From: Antarcticirhabdus aurantiaca
GTDB lineage: Bacteria; Pseudomonadota; Alphaproteobacteria; Rhizobiales; Rhizobiaceae
Reading direction: 5' to 3'
Length of the DNA: 64,000 nucleotides
Assembly: GCF_009765365.1 (NCBI RefSeq)
Contig: NZ_VTOM01000011.1
Location: 1 to 64,000, forward strand
In this document: piece after piece, positions 9,755 to 19,135 of the stretch
Layout of the letters: every line of letters begins with the position of its first letter
Position numbering within the stretch: position 1 is the first letter of the stretch
Program-made: the position numbers and the translations under genes
The notes under the pieces: model-generated
Database searches by the model: none
Seen by the model: the letters and a program-made list of their open reading frames with translations, nothing else
Told to the model about the DNA's origin: nothing

Positions 9755-11290
9755 ATGACTGCTGCAACTCCCAAGTCCCCCAAGCGCACGAAGCTTCTCG
9801 CCAGCCTGCTCGCGGCCGGTGTCGCCGGCGCGGCCGTGACGGGCGCCGTCGTCGGTAACACCGGACCGGTCTTCGCCGACCCGGTGAGGGTCGAAAGCCC
9901 GATGCAGAACTTCGGCTTCGCCGACGTGGTCGAGAAGGTCTCGCCCGCCGTCGTTTCCGTCCGCGTGAAGTCGTCGGTCGCGCCCGCCCAGTTCGACGGC
10001 GGCGATGGCCAGGCGACGCCCTTCGACAACCTGCCGCCCGACCATCCGCTGCGCCGTTTCTTCGACTTCGGCCAGCCCGGCCAGGCCAACCCCTTCGGCG
10101 CGCCCGACCGCGGCCAGAATCAGCGCCCGCGCCAGATGATGGGCCAGGGGTCCGGCTTCTTCATCTCCGATGACGGCTACCTCGTCACCAACAACCACGT
10201 CGTTCAGGACGGCTCCGAGTTCACCGTCGTGATGGACGACGGCACGGAGTACGACGCCAAGCTGATCGGCACCGATGCGCGCACCGACCTCGCGGTCCTG
10301 AAGGTCGACGCTGAGAATCACAAGTTCACCTATGTCGAGCTCGGCGACGACTCGCAGGTTCGCGTCGGCGAATGGGTGGTCGCGGTCGGCAATCCGTTCG
10401 GCCTCGGCGGCTCGGTGACGGCCGGCATCGTTTCAGCCCGCGGCCGCGACATCGGCGCCGGTCCCTATGACGACTTCCTGCAGATCGACGCGGCGGTGAA
10501 CCGCGGCAATTCGGGCGGTCCGGACTTCAACCTCCAGGGCCAGGTGATCGGCATCAACACCGCCATCTTCTCGCCCTCGGGCGGCAATGTCGGCATCGCC
10601 TTCGCCATCCCCGCTTCGACCGCCAAGACCGTGGTCGATCAGCTGATCAAGGACGGCACGGTCCAGCGCGGCTGGCTCGGCGTTCAGATCGGCGAGGTCA
10701 ACAAGGACATCGCCGAGGCCGTCGGACTGCCGGCTGCCGGCGGTGCGATCGTGACGCTGCCGGACAACGAGACCCCGGCGACCCGCGCCGGCATTCAGAC
10801 CGGCGACGTGATCACCAAGGTCAACGGTCAGGAAGTGAAGGGCCCGCGCGAGCTCGCTCGCACCATCGGCAACTATCAGCCGGACGAGACGGTCAACGTG
10901 ACGGTCTGGCGCGACGGAGCCGAGCGGAACGTCGACGTCAAGCTCGGCAACCTTGCCAGCCTCGACGAGGCGGCGTCGGCCAATGGTCAGCCTTCGCGCC
11001 GCGTGCCGGCCGATCCTTCGACGCTCTCGGGCTACGGCTTCTCGGTGACGCCGTCCGAAGACGGCAATGGTGTCGCCGTCGGCGAGGTGAAGGAGGACTC
11101 GGAAGCGGCCGACCGCGGTATCCAGACCGGCGACGTGATCGTTTCCGTGAACGGTACGGCGGTCAATTCGAAGGCCGATATCGAGCGCGCCCTGAAGGCC
11201 GCGAGCGACGCCGGTCGCAACGCCGCGCTGCTCCAGCTGAAGTCGTCGGAGGGAAATCGCTTCGTCGCCCTTCCGATTGAGCGCGGCTGA
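9755..11290 (+). CDS. degP: DegP/HtrA-family periplasmic serine protease (Do)
   Basis: A 511-residue trypsin-like protease-chaperone for misfolded envelope proteins. An N-terminal signal/anchor (about 12-36) precedes the protease domain with catalytic triad H148 (TNNHVV), D178 (RTDLAVLKV) and S253 (GNSGGP). Two PDZ domains follow (about 300-395 and 430-505), each with a GI-TGDVI carboxylate-binding pattern. ATG 9755 was chosen because it follows a good ribosome site (gaggaagagag, 9738-9748). Position between ccmH and a two-component pair is the rhizobial arrangement. A strong terminator lies 31 bp downstream. Confidence 0.93.
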   Translation: MTAATPKSPKRTKLLASLLAAGVAGAAVTGAVVGNTGPVFADPVRVESPMQNFGFADVVEKVSPAVVSVRVKSSVAPAQFDGGDGQATPFDNLPPDHPLRRFFDFGQPGQANPFGAPDRGQNQRPRQMMGQGSGFFISDDGYLVTNNHVVQDGSEFTVVMDDGTEYDAKLIGTDARTDLAVLKVDAENHKFTYVELGDDSQVRVGEWVVAVGNPFGLGGSVTAGIVSARGRDIGAGPYDDFLQIDAAVNRGNSGGPDFNLQGQVIGINTAIFSPSGGNVGIAFAIPASTAKTVVDQLIKDGTVQRGWLGVQIGEVNKDIAEAVGLPAAGGAIVTLPDNETPATRAGIQTGDVITKVNGQEVKGPRELARTIGNYQPDETVNVTVWRDGAERNVDVKLGNLASLDEAASANGQPSRRVPADPSTLSGYGFSVTPSEDGNGVAVGEVKEDSEAADRGIQTGDVIVSVNGTAVNSKADIERALKAASDAGRNAALLQLKSSEGNRFVALPIERG

Positions 11291-11321
11291 TCTGGTCTTT
11301 CGTTAAGATCGCGTTCACCAT

Positions 11322-11363
11322 GATGGCGGCGGGCCGGTTCAACCCGGCCCGCCGCCATCTTTT
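11322..11363 (+). terminator. Rho-independent terminator after degP
   Basis: A 16-bp perfect GC-rich stem (gatggcggcgggccgg at 11322-11337 paired with 11344-11359), 6-nt loop and a run of four T residues. It separates degP from the downstream response regulator, which therefore probably has its own promoter in the short gap 11364-11444. Confidence 0.85.
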
Positions 11364-11444
11364 CTCCAAGCCTCGCGATAAGAGAAGGTGGGAGCCATGG
11401 CCTATCCAGCCATTCAGGCCGTTTCATCCTCCGAGTTGCCGAGC

Positions 11445-12122
11445 ATGCGCATCCTTATCATCGAAGACGACCGGGAAGCCGCGAACTACCTCGTGAAGGC
11501 GCTGAGGGAGGCGGGCCACGTCTGCGACCTCGCGACCGACGGCGAGGAGGGCTTCCATCTCGCCGACACGCGCGACTACGACGTGATGGTGGTGGACCGC
11601 ATGCTGCCGCAGAAGGACGGGCTGTCGGTCATTTCGCAGCTGCGCGAAAAAGGGGTCGGGACGCCCGCCCTCATCCTGTCGGCGCTCGGTCAGGTCGACG
11701 ACCGCGTCACGGGCCTTCGCGCCGGCGGGGACGACTACCTGGCGAAGCCCTATGCCATTTCCGAGCTTCTCGCCCGCATCGAGGTCCTCGGTCGCCGTCG
11801 CGGCGGCAAGGACATCGAGACGGTCTATCGCGTCGGCGACCTCGAGCTCGACCGGCTGAGCCACGAGGTCAAGCGCGGCGGCAAGACCATCGTGCTGCAG
11901 CCGCGCGAATTCCGGCTGCTCGAATACATGATGAAGCATGCCGGTCAGGTGGTGACGCGCACCATGCTTCTCGAAAACGTCTGGGACTACCACTTCGACC
12001 CCCAGACCAACGTCATCGACGTCCACATCTCGCGCCTGCGCTCCAAGATCGAGCGCGACTTCGGGCCGCCGTTGCTCCACACCGTGCGCGGCGCCGGCTA
12101 CATCATGCGCGCCGGCGAGTGA
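11445..12122 (+). CDS. OmpR-family response regulator
   Basis: A 225-residue regulator with receiver domain (acidic pair D8/D9, phospho-acceptor D51 in MVVDRMLP, lysine in LAKPYA) and a winged-helix DNA-binding domain (about 130-222, LQPREFRLLEYMMKHAGQVVTRTMLLENVWDY). The start at 11445 directly begins the MRILIIEDD motif; an in-frame upstream extension to 11388 has no counterpart in the family. It overlaps the kinase gene by 4 bp (GTGA). The target regulon is unknown; adjacency to degP suggests envelope stress, an inference only. Confidence 0.88.
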   Translation: MRILIIEDDREAANYLVKALREAGHVCDLATDGEEGFHLADTRDYDVMVVDRMLPQKDGLSVISQLREKGVGTPALILSALGQVDDRVTGLRAGGDDYLAKPYAISELLARIEVLGRRRGGKDIETVYRVGDLELDRLSHEVKRGGKTIVLQPREFRLLEYMMKHAGQVVTRTMLLENVWDYHFDPQTNVIDVHISRLRSKIERDFGPPLLHTVRGAGYIMRAGE

Positions 12123-13573
12123 GAGTTCGGGGCGGCCGGTTTGCGGAGCGGCTGCGCGCGCTCTGGCGCGTCACCGCCGTCCGCCTGTCGGCTATCTATC
12201 TCCTGCTCTTCGCTGTTTTCGCCGTGGTGCTCGTCTTCTACGTCACCGCCACGGCCTCCGGCGTCCTGGAAAGCCAGAGCCGCGAGACGATCACGCAGGA
12301 GATCACGGAGCTCGGCCGGGTTTATGGTCAGACCGGCATCTACGGCCTCGTGCGCTCGATCGACCTGCGCTCGCGTCAGCCCGGCGCTTCGCTCTACCTT
12401 GTCACAGACGCGACGGGCCGCATCGTGGCCGGCAACGTCGTCAGCCTCGACGCGGGCGTCCTGGACACCATCGGCTTCACCCCGCGCACCTTCAACTACG
12501 AGCGCTACGCCGACAGCGGGGTCGATCCGTCGAAGGACCGGTTTCACCTCGCGCTCGCCCAGGTCGAGGCGCTGCCCAACGGCATGCGCGTTCTTGTCGG
12601 ACGCGACCAGACCGATCAGGTGCGCTTCCGCGGCATCGTGCGCAACGCGCTGATCCTGGCGCTGGCCTTGATGGGGGTGGGCGCTCTCTTCGCGTGGTTT
12701 CTGGTCGGCCGGCAGGCCCTGCGGCGACTGGACGCCATGTCGGCTTCGAGCAACCGGATTCTCGCCGGCGACCTCAGCGAGCGGTTGCCCGTTACGGGAG
12801 CGGGCGACGAGTTCGACCGCTTGTCGGAAAACCTCAACCGCCTGATCGGCCGCGTCGCGCTTCTTCAGGAGGGACTGCGGCAGGTGTCCGACAACATCGC
12901 CCACGACCTCAAGACCCCGCTGACGCGGCTGCGCAACCGCGCGGAAGCGGCGCTCGCCGGAGACGGCGTCGACCCGCGCTCGGCCCTGGAGGGGATGATC
13001 GCCGAAGCCGACGGTATGATCCGCACCTTCGACGCGCTCCTGATGATCGCCCGCGTCGAGGCGGGCTCGCACCCCGTGATGATGATGCGCGCGAACCTTT
13101 CGCAGCTCGCCGCCGACATTGCCGAACTTTACGAGCCGCTGGCCGAGGAGGTGGGGGCGCAGCTCGTCCTCGAAGCGCCCGCGCCGGTCATGGCGACCGT
13201 CAGCCGCGAGCTGATCTCGCAGGCCATCTCCAACCTCGTCGACAATGCCCTGAAGTATGCCGAGATGCCGGATGGTCGGACCACCCGCATCGTCATCCGT
13301 GTCCTCCAGCCTGAACCCGGACGCTGCGTGATCGAAGTCGCCGACAACGGTCCGGGCATCCCGGCCGACAAGCGCGGGCGCGTTCTGGAGCGCTTCTTCC
13401 GCCTCGACGCGAGCCGCACCAAGCCCGGCTCCGGCCTCGGTCTCTCGCTCGTTCAGGCCATTGCCCGCATTCATGGCGGCACCATCGCCCTTGGCGATGC
13501 CGAGCCGGGCCTTACAGTGAGGCTCGAACTGCCGACGGACGGGAGACCGGGCGAGGATGGTGACGACGGCTGA
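12119..13573 (+). CDS. Sensor histidine kinase, partner of the upstream regulator
   Basis: A 484-residue inner-membrane kinase. Membrane helices at about 18-40 and 178-200 flank a periplasmic sensor domain of about 135 residues. A HAMP domain (about 200-252) precedes H262 in the NIAHDLKTPLTRLRNR dimerisation motif. The ATPase domain has NLVDNALKYAE, VADNGPGIP and GSGLGLSLVQAIARIHGG. GTG start at 12119 overlaps the regulator stop. Its 3' end overlaps glnE by 17 bp, the order regulator-kinase-glnE being the one known from rhizobia. Confidence 0.88.
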   Translation: MRVRGGRFAERLRALWRVTAVRLSAIYLLLFAVFAVVLVFYVTATASGVLESQSRETITQEITELGRVYGQTGIYGLVRSIDLRSRQPGASLYLVTDATGRIVAGNVVSLDAGVLDTIGFTPRTFNYERYADSGVDPSKDRFHLALAQVEALPNGMRVLVGRDQTDQVRFRGIVRNALILALALMGVGALFAWFLVGRQALRRLDAMSASSNRILAGDLSERLPVTGAGDEFDRLSENLNRLIGRVALLQEGLRQVSDNIAHDLKTPLTRLRNRAEAALAGDGVDPRSALEGMIAEADGMIRTFDALLMIARVEAGSHPVMMMRANLSQLAADIAELYEPLAEEVGAQLVLEAPAPVMATVSRELISQAISNLVDNALKYAEMPDGRTTRIVIRVLQPEPGRCVIEVADNGPGIPADKRGRVLERFFRLDASRTKPGSGLGLSLVQAIARIHGGTIALGDAEPGLTVRLELPTDGRPGEDGDDG

Positions 13574-16493
13574 GAGCGGCCTCAAGATCGGTGGAGCGCA
13601 GCAGCTCTGCCCGCTGGACGAGGCGCGGGCGGCGGGGTGGCTGGCCGACCTTGCCCGAGCGGCGACGGATGGGGAGGCGCCGAGACTGGCGCAATTGGCC
13701 GGCGCGGCGGCGTCGTCCGACGCTCGCCGGCTCGCTGCCGTCATGGACCTTTCGCCGTATCTCGGCGGCATCATGCTTCGACGACCCGATTGGCTGGAGC
13801 CGCTTTTCGACGTGGACGGGCGGAGCAGGATTGCCGAGATCATCGCCGAGCTGAACGCCGCGCCGTCACCCGACGAGGCGGAGAAGGCGCTGATGCGGCG
13901 CCTGCGCGAGGCCAAGCTCGAAGCCTCGCTTCTTCTCGCGCTGCGCGACCTCTTCGGCGCCGCCGATCCGGACGAGACCGTGCGCGGCCTGTCCGACCTT
14001 GCCGACGCCGCGATCGGCGCTGCTCTGCGCTTCGCGCTGGCGGAAGCGGAACGTTCGGGCCGGCTCGCGCTATCCGACCCCGCGCAGCCGGAGGCGGGAA
14101 GCGGGCTCTTCGTTCTCGGCATGGGCAAGCTCGGCGCGCACGAGCTGAACTATTCCTCGGATATCGACCTCATCCTGTTCTTCGACCCCGAGGCCGGCGC
14201 CTGTCGCGATCCGGCCGAAGGCGTCGAGACCTTCTCGCGCGTCGCCAAGAAGCTCGTGAAGCTCCTGTCGGAGCGGACCGCCGACGGATACGTCTTCCGA
14301 ACCGACCTGCGCCTGCGGCCGGACCCCGGCGCCATGCCCGTGGCGATGCCCGTGGACGCCGCGCTCACCTACTACGAGGGCCATGGGCGCAACTGGGAGC
14401 GCGCCGCCATGATCAAGGCGCGCGTCGTGGCCGGCGATCGGCCGGTGGGAGAGGCTTTCCTCGCCGAGCTCTCGCCCTTCGTCTGGCGGCGCTACCTCGA
14501 CTTCGCGGCCATCGTCGACATCCAGGCCATGAAGAACCGCATCGATCGCCACCGCGGCTTCGACGGCGTCGCGGCCTATGGGCAGAACGTCAAGCTGGGG
14601 CCCGGCGGTATCCGCGAGGTCGAGTTCTTCGCCCAGATCCAGCAGCTCATCGCCGGTGGCCGCGAGCCGCGCCTGCGGGCTCGCCGAACGGTCGACGCGC
14701 TCGCGGCGCTGGCGCGCGCCGGCTGGATCGAGGAGGGCGCGCGTGCCGAGCTGACGGAAGCCTACTGGTTCCTGCGCCGCGTCGAGCACGCCGTGCAGAT
14801 GGTCGCGGACGAGCAGACGCACGACCTTCCCGAGGCGCCCGCCGAGATGCGCCGGATCGCGCGCCTTTTGGGCTTCGAGGGCGAAACCTCCTTCGTCGAG
14901 GCGCTGCTCGAACGGATGCGCATGGTCGAGGCCCGCTTTTCCGGCCTCTTCGCGGAGGACGAGGCGGCGGAGAGCGGCGATGCCGTGCTGGCGCGTCTTC
15001 TCGACGGCGGCGAGACCGAGGATGGCCAGGCGGCCCTGCGCGACCTCGGCTACAAGCGCGTCGAGGACGTGGCCCGCATCGTTGCGGGTTGGGGACTGGG
15101 CCGCCACCGCGCGACGCGCTCGGCCGCCGCGCGCGAGCATCTCGCCGGCCTCCTGCCGAGCTTGCTACCGGCCTTCGCCAAGGCGCGAGACCCGGACGCC
15201 GCGATCGCGGCGTTCGACGGCTTCGTCGCGGGGCTGCCGTCCGGGCTGCAGTTCTTCTCGCTCCTCGCGTCCAATCCACGCCTTCTCGACCTGCTCGCCC
15301 GGATCATCACCGCAGCGCCGCTCCTTGCCGATACGATCGCGCGGCGGCCGCACGTCTTCGATGCGCTGATCGACCCCGCCTTCTTCGACGAGATGCCGGA
15401 CCGCGCGCTGATGGAAGCGCGGCTCAAAGCCTTCCTGGCCGATGCCGGCGACTACGAGGAGGTGCTCGCGCGCCTGCGCTCCTTCGCCTCCGAGCAGCGC
15501 TTTCTCGTCGGAGCGCGGCTGCTGGTCGGGGCCCTGCCGGGCGAGGAGGCGGGACGCGCCTTCTCGCTTCTCGCCGACGTCGTGATCGACGCGGCTCTCG
15601 GAGCTGTCGTTCAGGCCTTCGAAGCCGCGCACGGCCGCGTGCCGGGCGGGCGGGTCGCCCTTCTCGGGATGGGACGGCTCGGCAGCCGCGAGCTGACGGC
15701 GGGCTCCGACGTCGATCTCATGCTCATCTACGATCACGACCGGGAGGCCGAGGAGTCGGACGGCGGGCGGGCGCTGCCCGTCTCGACCTACTACGCCCGC
15801 CTGACGCAGCGCCTCATCGCCGCGCTGTCGGCGCCGATGCGCGACGGCATCCTCTACGAGGTCGATTTTCGCCTGCGCCCCTCCGGCAACAAGGGTCCGC
15901 TCGCCACCCACATCGACGCCTTCCGAAAGTACCAGGCGGAGGAAGCCTGGACGTGGGAGCGGATGGCCCTGACGCGGTCGCGTCCGCTCGCGGGCGATGC
16001 GGGGCTCGTGGACGAACTCGTCGCCGCGGTGCGCGCGGCGATCGAGGCGCATCGGGACGATGCCGCGACGGACGGCGACGTGTCCGCCATGCGCCACCGC
16101 ATCGAGCGCGAGAAGAAGCCGCGCGGCCCCCTCGATCTGAAGCTCCGGCCGGGCGGGCTGATCGACCTCGAATTCATCGCGCAGTGGGCGATCCTGACGG
16201 GGCGCGTCGGGCTCGATCGCATCGGCGTGCCGACGAGCGAGGTCCTGGGCGCCTTCGAGGCCGCGAGTGGCGAGGCCGGGCTGGCGCAGGCGATGCGCCT
16301 CTACACTCGCCTCGTTCAGCTTGTCCGGCTCGGCCCGGCCGGCGCGGCGGATTTTCCGGACCTTTCGCCGAGCCTTGCCGAACAGGCGATGGCCTGCCTC
16401 GACGCCGAGACGATCGAGGCAGCGACCGCCAGGCTCGACGCGGTCTCCGCCGCCGTTCGGGATCGCTTCGACGCGCTGCTGCCGGCTCCCTGA
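13557..16493 (+). CDS. glnE: Bifunctional glutamine synthetase adenylyltransferase/deadenylylase GlnE
   Basis: A 978-residue enzyme that adds AMP to, and removes it from, glutamine synthetase in response to PII. It has two nucleotidyltransferase domains in tandem: the N-terminal deadenylylase with GMGKLGAHELNYSSDIDLIL (metal aspartates near D202) and the C-terminal adenylylase with GMGRLGSRELTAGSDVDLML (D718/D720). GlnD-like PII-uridylyltransferase helical domains follow each. Length is normal for the family. It overlaps the kinase gene upstream and converges with the PAS kinase gene 8 bp downstream. Confidence 0.95.
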   Translation: MVTTAESGLKIGGAQQLCPLDEARAAGWLADLARAATDGEAPRLAQLAGAAASSDARRLAAVMDLSPYLGGIMLRRPDWLEPLFDVDGRSRIAEIIAELNAAPSPDEAEKALMRRLREAKLEASLLLALRDLFGAADPDETVRGLSDLADAAIGAALRFALAEAERSGRLALSDPAQPEAGSGLFVLGMGKLGAHELNYSSDIDLILFFDPEAGACRDPAEGVETFSRVAKKLVKLLSERTADGYVFRTDLRLRPDPGAMPVAMPVDAALTYYEGHGRNWERAAMIKARVVAGDRPVGEAFLAELSPFVWRRYLDFAAIVDIQAMKNRIDRHRGFDGVAAYGQNVKLGPGGIREVEFFAQIQQLIAGGREPRLRARRTVDALAALARAGWIEEGARAELTEAYWFLRRVEHAVQMVADEQTHDLPEAPAEMRRIARLLGFEGETSFVEALLERMRMVEARFSGLFAEDEAAESGDAVLARLLDGGETEDGQAALRDLGYKRVEDVARIVAGWGLGRHRATRSAAAREHLAGLLPSLLPAFAKARDPDAAIAAFDGFVAGLPSGLQFFSLLASNPRLLDLLARIITAAPLLADTIARRPHVFDALIDPAFFDEMPDRALMEARLKAFLADAGDYEEVLARLRSFASEQRFLVGARLLVGALPGEEAGRAFSLLADVVIDAALGAVVQAFEAAHGRVPGGRVALLGMGRLGSRELTAGSDVDLMLIYDHDREAEESDGGRALPVSTYYARLTQRLIAALSAPMRDGILYEVDFRLRPSGNKGPLATHIDAFRKYQAEEAWTWERMALTRSRPLAGDAGLVDELVAAVRAAIEAHRDDAATDGDVSAMRHRIEREKKPRGPLDLKLRPGGLIDLEFIAQWAILTGRVGLDRIGVPTSEVLGAFEAASGEAGLAQAMRLYTRLVQLVRLGPAGAADFPDLSPSLAEQAMACLDAETIEAATARLDAVSAAVRDRFDALLPAP

Positions 16494-16500
16494 GTCGCCG

Positions 16501-18894
16501 TCAGGCGGCGAGGGCGCAGGCGGCGTTCTGGGCGGAGCGGGCGGGCGAGAGGCTGCGCGCCTCGGCTTCGCGAGTGGCCGGCGAGGACGCGGGCTCCACC
16601 GGCAGCGAGAAGGCGACCACCGTTCCGCGACCCACCTTCGACATGATGCGCATGCGCCCGCCATGCAGTTCCACGAGCGAGCGGGCGATCGCGAGGCCAA
16701 GACCCGTGCCCTTGTTGGTGCGGGTCAGCTCGTTCTCGACCTGCTCGAAGGGGCGGCCGAGGTTCTTCAGCGCCTCGGCGGGGATGCCGATGCCGTCGTC
16801 GCCGACGGTGACGATGGCGCGCGAGCCGGCGCGATGGGCGCGCAGGCGTACGCGGCCCTCGTCGCTCGCGAACTTCACCGCATTGGCGAGGATGTTGAGG
16901 AGCACCTGCTTGGTCGCGCGGCGGTCGCCGACGATATCGAGCACGTCCGGCGTTTCCACGGAGAGCTCGACGCCGCGCTGCTCGGCCGCGACGGCGACGA
17001 TGCGCCCGCTCTCCGACAGGAGCTCGCAAAGATCCACGGGCTCGGGCGAGACGGCGCGGCGGCCGGCCTCGATCTTGGCCATGTCGAGGATGTCGTCGAT
17101 GAGCCGCAGGAGGTAGTGGCCGCTCTTGTGGATGTCGGCGGCGTATTCCGTGTACTTGGCGTTGCCGATCGGGCCGAAGGAGCCGTCGCGCATGATCTCG
17201 GAGAAGCCGATGATCGCGTTGAGCGGGGTGCGCAGCTCGTGGCTCATATTGGCGAGGAAGGTGGTCTTGGCCCGCGAGGCAGTCTCGGCCTTGTCCTTCT
17301 CGGCGGCGAAGCGGAGGTTCAGCTCGGAAAGCTGACGGGCTTTCGCGATGGCGTCGCGCCGCGCCGAGGTCAGATCCTCGATGGTGGCGATCAGCCGGCG
17401 CTCGGAATCGGCCGAGCGCGCCTGATGGACCTTCAGCTGCGTGACGTCGGTGCCGATCGAGACATAGCCGCAATCGTCCGTGCGCCGCTCGGAGAACAGG
17501 AACCAGCGCCCGTCCGCCAGCATCGTCTCGCGGGCGCTCTCGCCTTCCACGAAGACGGTGGAGGTGATCGGGCGGTCCTGGATCGGCTTGCGGGCGCGGG
17601 CGCGGATCATCTCGTGCGGCGTACCGGGAACGACGTCGCCTTCCGAGAGGCCGAAGACCTGCTGGTACTTGCTGTTGCACAGCACCAGCCGGCCCTCGGC
17701 GTCCCAAAGCACGAAGGTCTCCGAGATGCTCTCGACGGCGTTCTTGAGCCGGTTGTTGGCGACTTCCGTGCGGCGGGCGAGCACCTGCTGCTCCGACACG
17801 TCGACGGCGACGCCGATCAGGTGGATGTCGTCGCCGGGGTTGGTCACGAGCTCGGCCTTGGCGCGCAGCCAGACGTAGTCGCCGTCGGCCCGCCGCATGC
17901 GGAAGCAGTGGTCCAGCTGCTTCAGCCGGCCGGTGGCGGCGATGCGCGCCACCTTGAAGAGGTCGCCGTCCTCGGGGTGCAGCATCGGGGCGATGTCGCC
18001 GAAGGACAGGACCCCGTCGCGCGGGCGCATGCCGAGCATCTCGTACATGGAGCGCGACCAGTAGACCCGACCGCTCGCGAGGTCCCAGTCCCAAAGGCCG
18101 CAATGGCCGCGCGACAGGGCCGTGTCGACGCGCTGGTGGGCGCGCAGGTACAGCGCGTCGGCGTCCCGGGCCCGGGTCGACTGGCGGAAATAGGCGAGAA
18201 GCAGGACGAGCATGATGCCGCTCGTCAGCGTGAACATCGTGACGTTCAACGAAACCTGTCCGCGCCACGCGGCGAAGAGGTCGCTCTCGCGCTGTACGAG
18301 CATCACCGTGCCGCGCCCATCGCCGAGGATCGCGCTCGCGACCATCGCCGGCTCCTGCTCGAAGTCGGTGCGCTGCACGCCGGCGCGCTCACCGAAGAGA
18401 AGCAGGGGCTGGGCATCGAGGAGGAGGTCGCCGACGTTGCGGCCGATCAGGGCGTCCTGGCCCGGAAGGGTGCCGATCACGACGCCGGACGGAGTGGTGA
18501 TGAAGGCGATCCGCCCCTCGCCGAAAAAGGAGGCGGGAACGGCGCTGGTCAGCAAGCCGACGAGATCGGCGGTGCCCGCCGTCTCCACGTCAGCGGCCTC
18601 GGCCTCGGCGCGCAGGAGGCTGGCCGTGATGCCGAGATCCGCCACGGCATCGAATTCGATCGCCTCGCGCTCCATCATCAGCGCGAACATGCGGGAAAAG
18701 GCGAGGATGCCGAGAAACAGGAGGATCAGGATCGGAATGGCCCGGCGCAGGGCGCCCTCTGCCATCAGAAGCTGCTCGTACGGGGGTTTCGCGATGAAGC
18801 GGGCGTGGCCGAAGATGCGCGCCTGGTTGCAGACGAAGCCGGAAAATCGGGACAAGACTAGTCCTGCCGGCACGCGTGTTGCGTCCGAATCCAT
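16501..18894 (-). CDS. PAS-domain hybrid-free sensor histidine kinase (DivJ/PleC-like family)
   Basis: A 797-residue membrane kinase. Two membrane helices (about 45-65 and 225-245) flank a periplasmic domain. Two PAS domains follow (ALSRGHCGLWDWDLASGRVYWS near 270 and AVESISETFVLWDAEGRLVLCN near 395), then H552 in NMSHELRTPLNAIIGFSEI and the ATPase domain (NILANAVKFA, GDDGIGIP, GTGLGLAIARSL). No receiver domain is present. The start at 18894 (MDSDATRVPAG) was preferred over an upstream ATG at 18954 because the longer form adds an unlikely cysteine-rich 20 residues. Same strand as pepN, 241 bp downstream of it. Confidence 0.85.
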   Translation of the reverse strand: MDSDATRVPAGLVLSRFSGFVCNQARIFGHARFIAKPPYEQLLMAEGALRRAIPILILLFLGILAFSRMFALMMEREAIEFDAVADLGITASLLRAEAEAADVETAGTADLVGLLTSAVPASFFGEGRIAFITTPSGVVIGTLPGQDALIGRNVGDLLLDAQPLLLFGERAGVQRTDFEQEPAMVASAILGDGRGTVMLVQRESDLFAAWRGQVSLNVTMFTLTSGIMLVLLLAYFRQSTRARDADALYLRAHQRVDTALSRGHCGLWDWDLASGRVYWSRSMYEMLGMRPRDGVLSFGDIAPMLHPEDGDLFKVARIAATGRLKQLDHCFRMRRADGDYVWLRAKAELVTNPGDDIHLIGVAVDVSEQQVLARRTEVANNRLKNAVESISETFVLWDAEGRLVLCNSKYQQVFGLSEGDVVPGTPHEMIRARARKPIQDRPITSTVFVEGESARETMLADGRWFLFSERRTDDCGYVSIGTDVTQLKVHQARSADSERRLIATIEDLTSARRDAIAKARQLSELNLRFAAEKDKAETASRAKTTFLANMSHELRTPLNAIIGFSEIMRDGSFGPIGNAKYTEYAADIHKSGHYLLRLIDDILDMAKIEAGRRAVSPEPVDLCELLSESGRIVAVAAEQRGVELSVETPDVLDIVGDRRATKQVLLNILANAVKFASDEGRVRLRAHRAGSRAIVTVGDDGIGIPAEALKNLGRPFEQVENELTRTNKGTGLGLAIARSLVELHGGRMRIMSKVGRGTVVAFSLPVEPASSPATREAEARSLSPARSAQNAACALAA

Positions 18895-19135
18895 GCTGCA
18901 CCCCTCGTTCGCGCATGCCTGATCCGGTTCGCCGCAGAGCCGAATCACGGTCAATCAACCAGAGGCGAATCACCTTGTCCAGGACTTGACGGACGCACTT
19001 TTCCTCAATTTTTCCTTAAAAGGTGATGGGTCGCAGGCGTAATTTGATCAGGCAAACTACTTAATCCGAGTTGCTTCTTGACAGTCGGAAGTTGCTGGCG
19101 CGCCGAACTAATCTGCGATCCGTTCTCGTCTTGTT